Part shown: piece by piece, positions 63,823 through 64,000 of the stretch
Numbering within the stretch: position 1 is the first letter of the stretch
How the letters are laid out: each line of letters starts with the position of its first letter
From: Mesorhizobium hawassense
Lineage (GTDB): Bacteria; Pseudomonadota; Alphaproteobacteria; Rhizobiales; Rhizobiaceae
Length of the DNA stretch: 64,000 bases
Direction: 5' to 3'
Assembly: GCF_003289945.1 (NCBI RefSeq)
Contig: NZ_QMBP01000003.1
Coordinates: 372,001 to 436,000, forward strand
Notes under the pieces: model-generated
Database searches by the model: none
Seen by the model: only the letters and a program-made list of their open reading frames with translations
What the model was told of the DNA's origin: nothing
Translations under genes and position numbers: made by a program

Positions 63823-64000
63823 TCAGAGCTTGCCGGCGAGATAGCGCGTCAGGGTTTCGCGCGCGCCGTTCGCCCACAGGACCTTCAAGGCGTGGGCGAA
63901 GGCCTCGGCGAAAACGGGCGAGCGGCCGACATCGCCATAGATATCCTCCATCGCCAGCCAGGCTTTCGGATCGGTTTTCGCCGCTTTCGCGGTCGCCTGC
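63823..64000 (-). CDS. mannitol dehydrogenase-family protein, C-terminal fragment (cut by window edge)
   Basis: Reading the minus strand from the window end gives 58 codons that finish with DPKAWLAMEDIYGDVGRSPVF, then AEAFAHALKVLWANGARETL and TRYLAGKL before a TGA at 63823-63825. This is the C-terminus of mannitol 2-dehydrogenase/D-arabinitol 4-dehydrogenase proteins (MtlK-type polyol dehydrogenases). It is 23 bp upstream of the HAD gene on the same strand, so the kinase operon begins with this polyol dehydrogenase. Confidence 0.85.
   Translation of the reverse strand, partial: QATAKAAKTDPKAWLAMEDIYGDVGRSPVFAEAFAHALKVLWANGARETLTRYLAGKL

Overview
The window is high-GC alphaproteobacterial chromosome, most like Mesorhizobium or a close relative in the Rhizobiales. 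The signs are gene density, strong GC bias in third codon positions, many 4-bp ATGA/GTGA operon overlaps, numerous periplasmic-binding-protein ABC transporters for sugars and amino acids, and several families of dispersed palindromic intergenic repeats of the rhizobial type. No rRNA, tRNA, phage, transposase or CRISPR array was recognised. Assignments come from reading the translations and motifs by eye; no database search was run.

Layout. 1-3.7 kb: 3' part of a large secreted DUF11/cysteine-repeat protein, closed by a strong terminator. 3.9-7.3 kb: rpe, an FCD-type GntR regulator and matB (malonyl-CoA synthetase). 7.6-17.9 kb: an amino-sugar locus. A minus-strand operon (GlcNAc kinase, HutC-type GntR regulator, SIS-domain deaminase, nagA) diverges from a plus-strand operon (murQ-like etherase, sugar ABC transporter, Gfo/Idh/MocA oxidoreductase, ABC ATPase). 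Two perfect TGGTATT-N4-TGGTATT boxes sit in the shared intergenic region. 18.0-23.7 kb: an FAH-family hydrolase and an SDR resembling the end of the L-fuconate pathway, then a two-domain ALDH16-like dehydrogenase with deoC. 24.1-24.9 kb: ferredoxin-NADP reductase.

25.1-47.7 kb is the most interesting region. It holds hyuAB (hydantoinase/oxoprolinase family), a PAP2 membrane protein, and a tightly overlapping six-gene minus-strand operon: molybdenum hydroxylase FAD subunit, fused FeS-molybdopterin subunit, 6-hydroxynicotinate-reductase-like FeS protein, UPF0280, DUF1185 and MarR. Next come pncA, a Na+/H+ antiporter-like protein, a complete branched-chain-amino-acid-type ABC transporter, a polytopic membrane protein and pncB. 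A near-identical palindrome (ATTnGTATnCaAAT) lies upstream of both hyuAB and the hydroxylase operon. I propose a co-regulated uptake and hydroxylation/reduction/ring-opening system for an N-heterocycle, with a nicotinate-like compound as the leading candidate. The substrate is inference.

48.0-53.5 kb: a LysR regulator divergent from an agmatinase-family ureohydrolase, a polar-amino-acid ABC transporter lacking a local ATPase, and a secreted dienelactone-hydrolase-like protein. 53.5-54.9 kb: a MATE exporter. 55.1-64.0 kb: a polyol locus with an AraC regulator, ABC transporter, xylitol-dehydrogenase-like enzyme and ABC ATPase on the plus strand. It converges on a minus-strand set of pentulose kinase, HAD phosphatase and the 3' end of a mannitol-dehydrogenase-family gene cut by the window edge.
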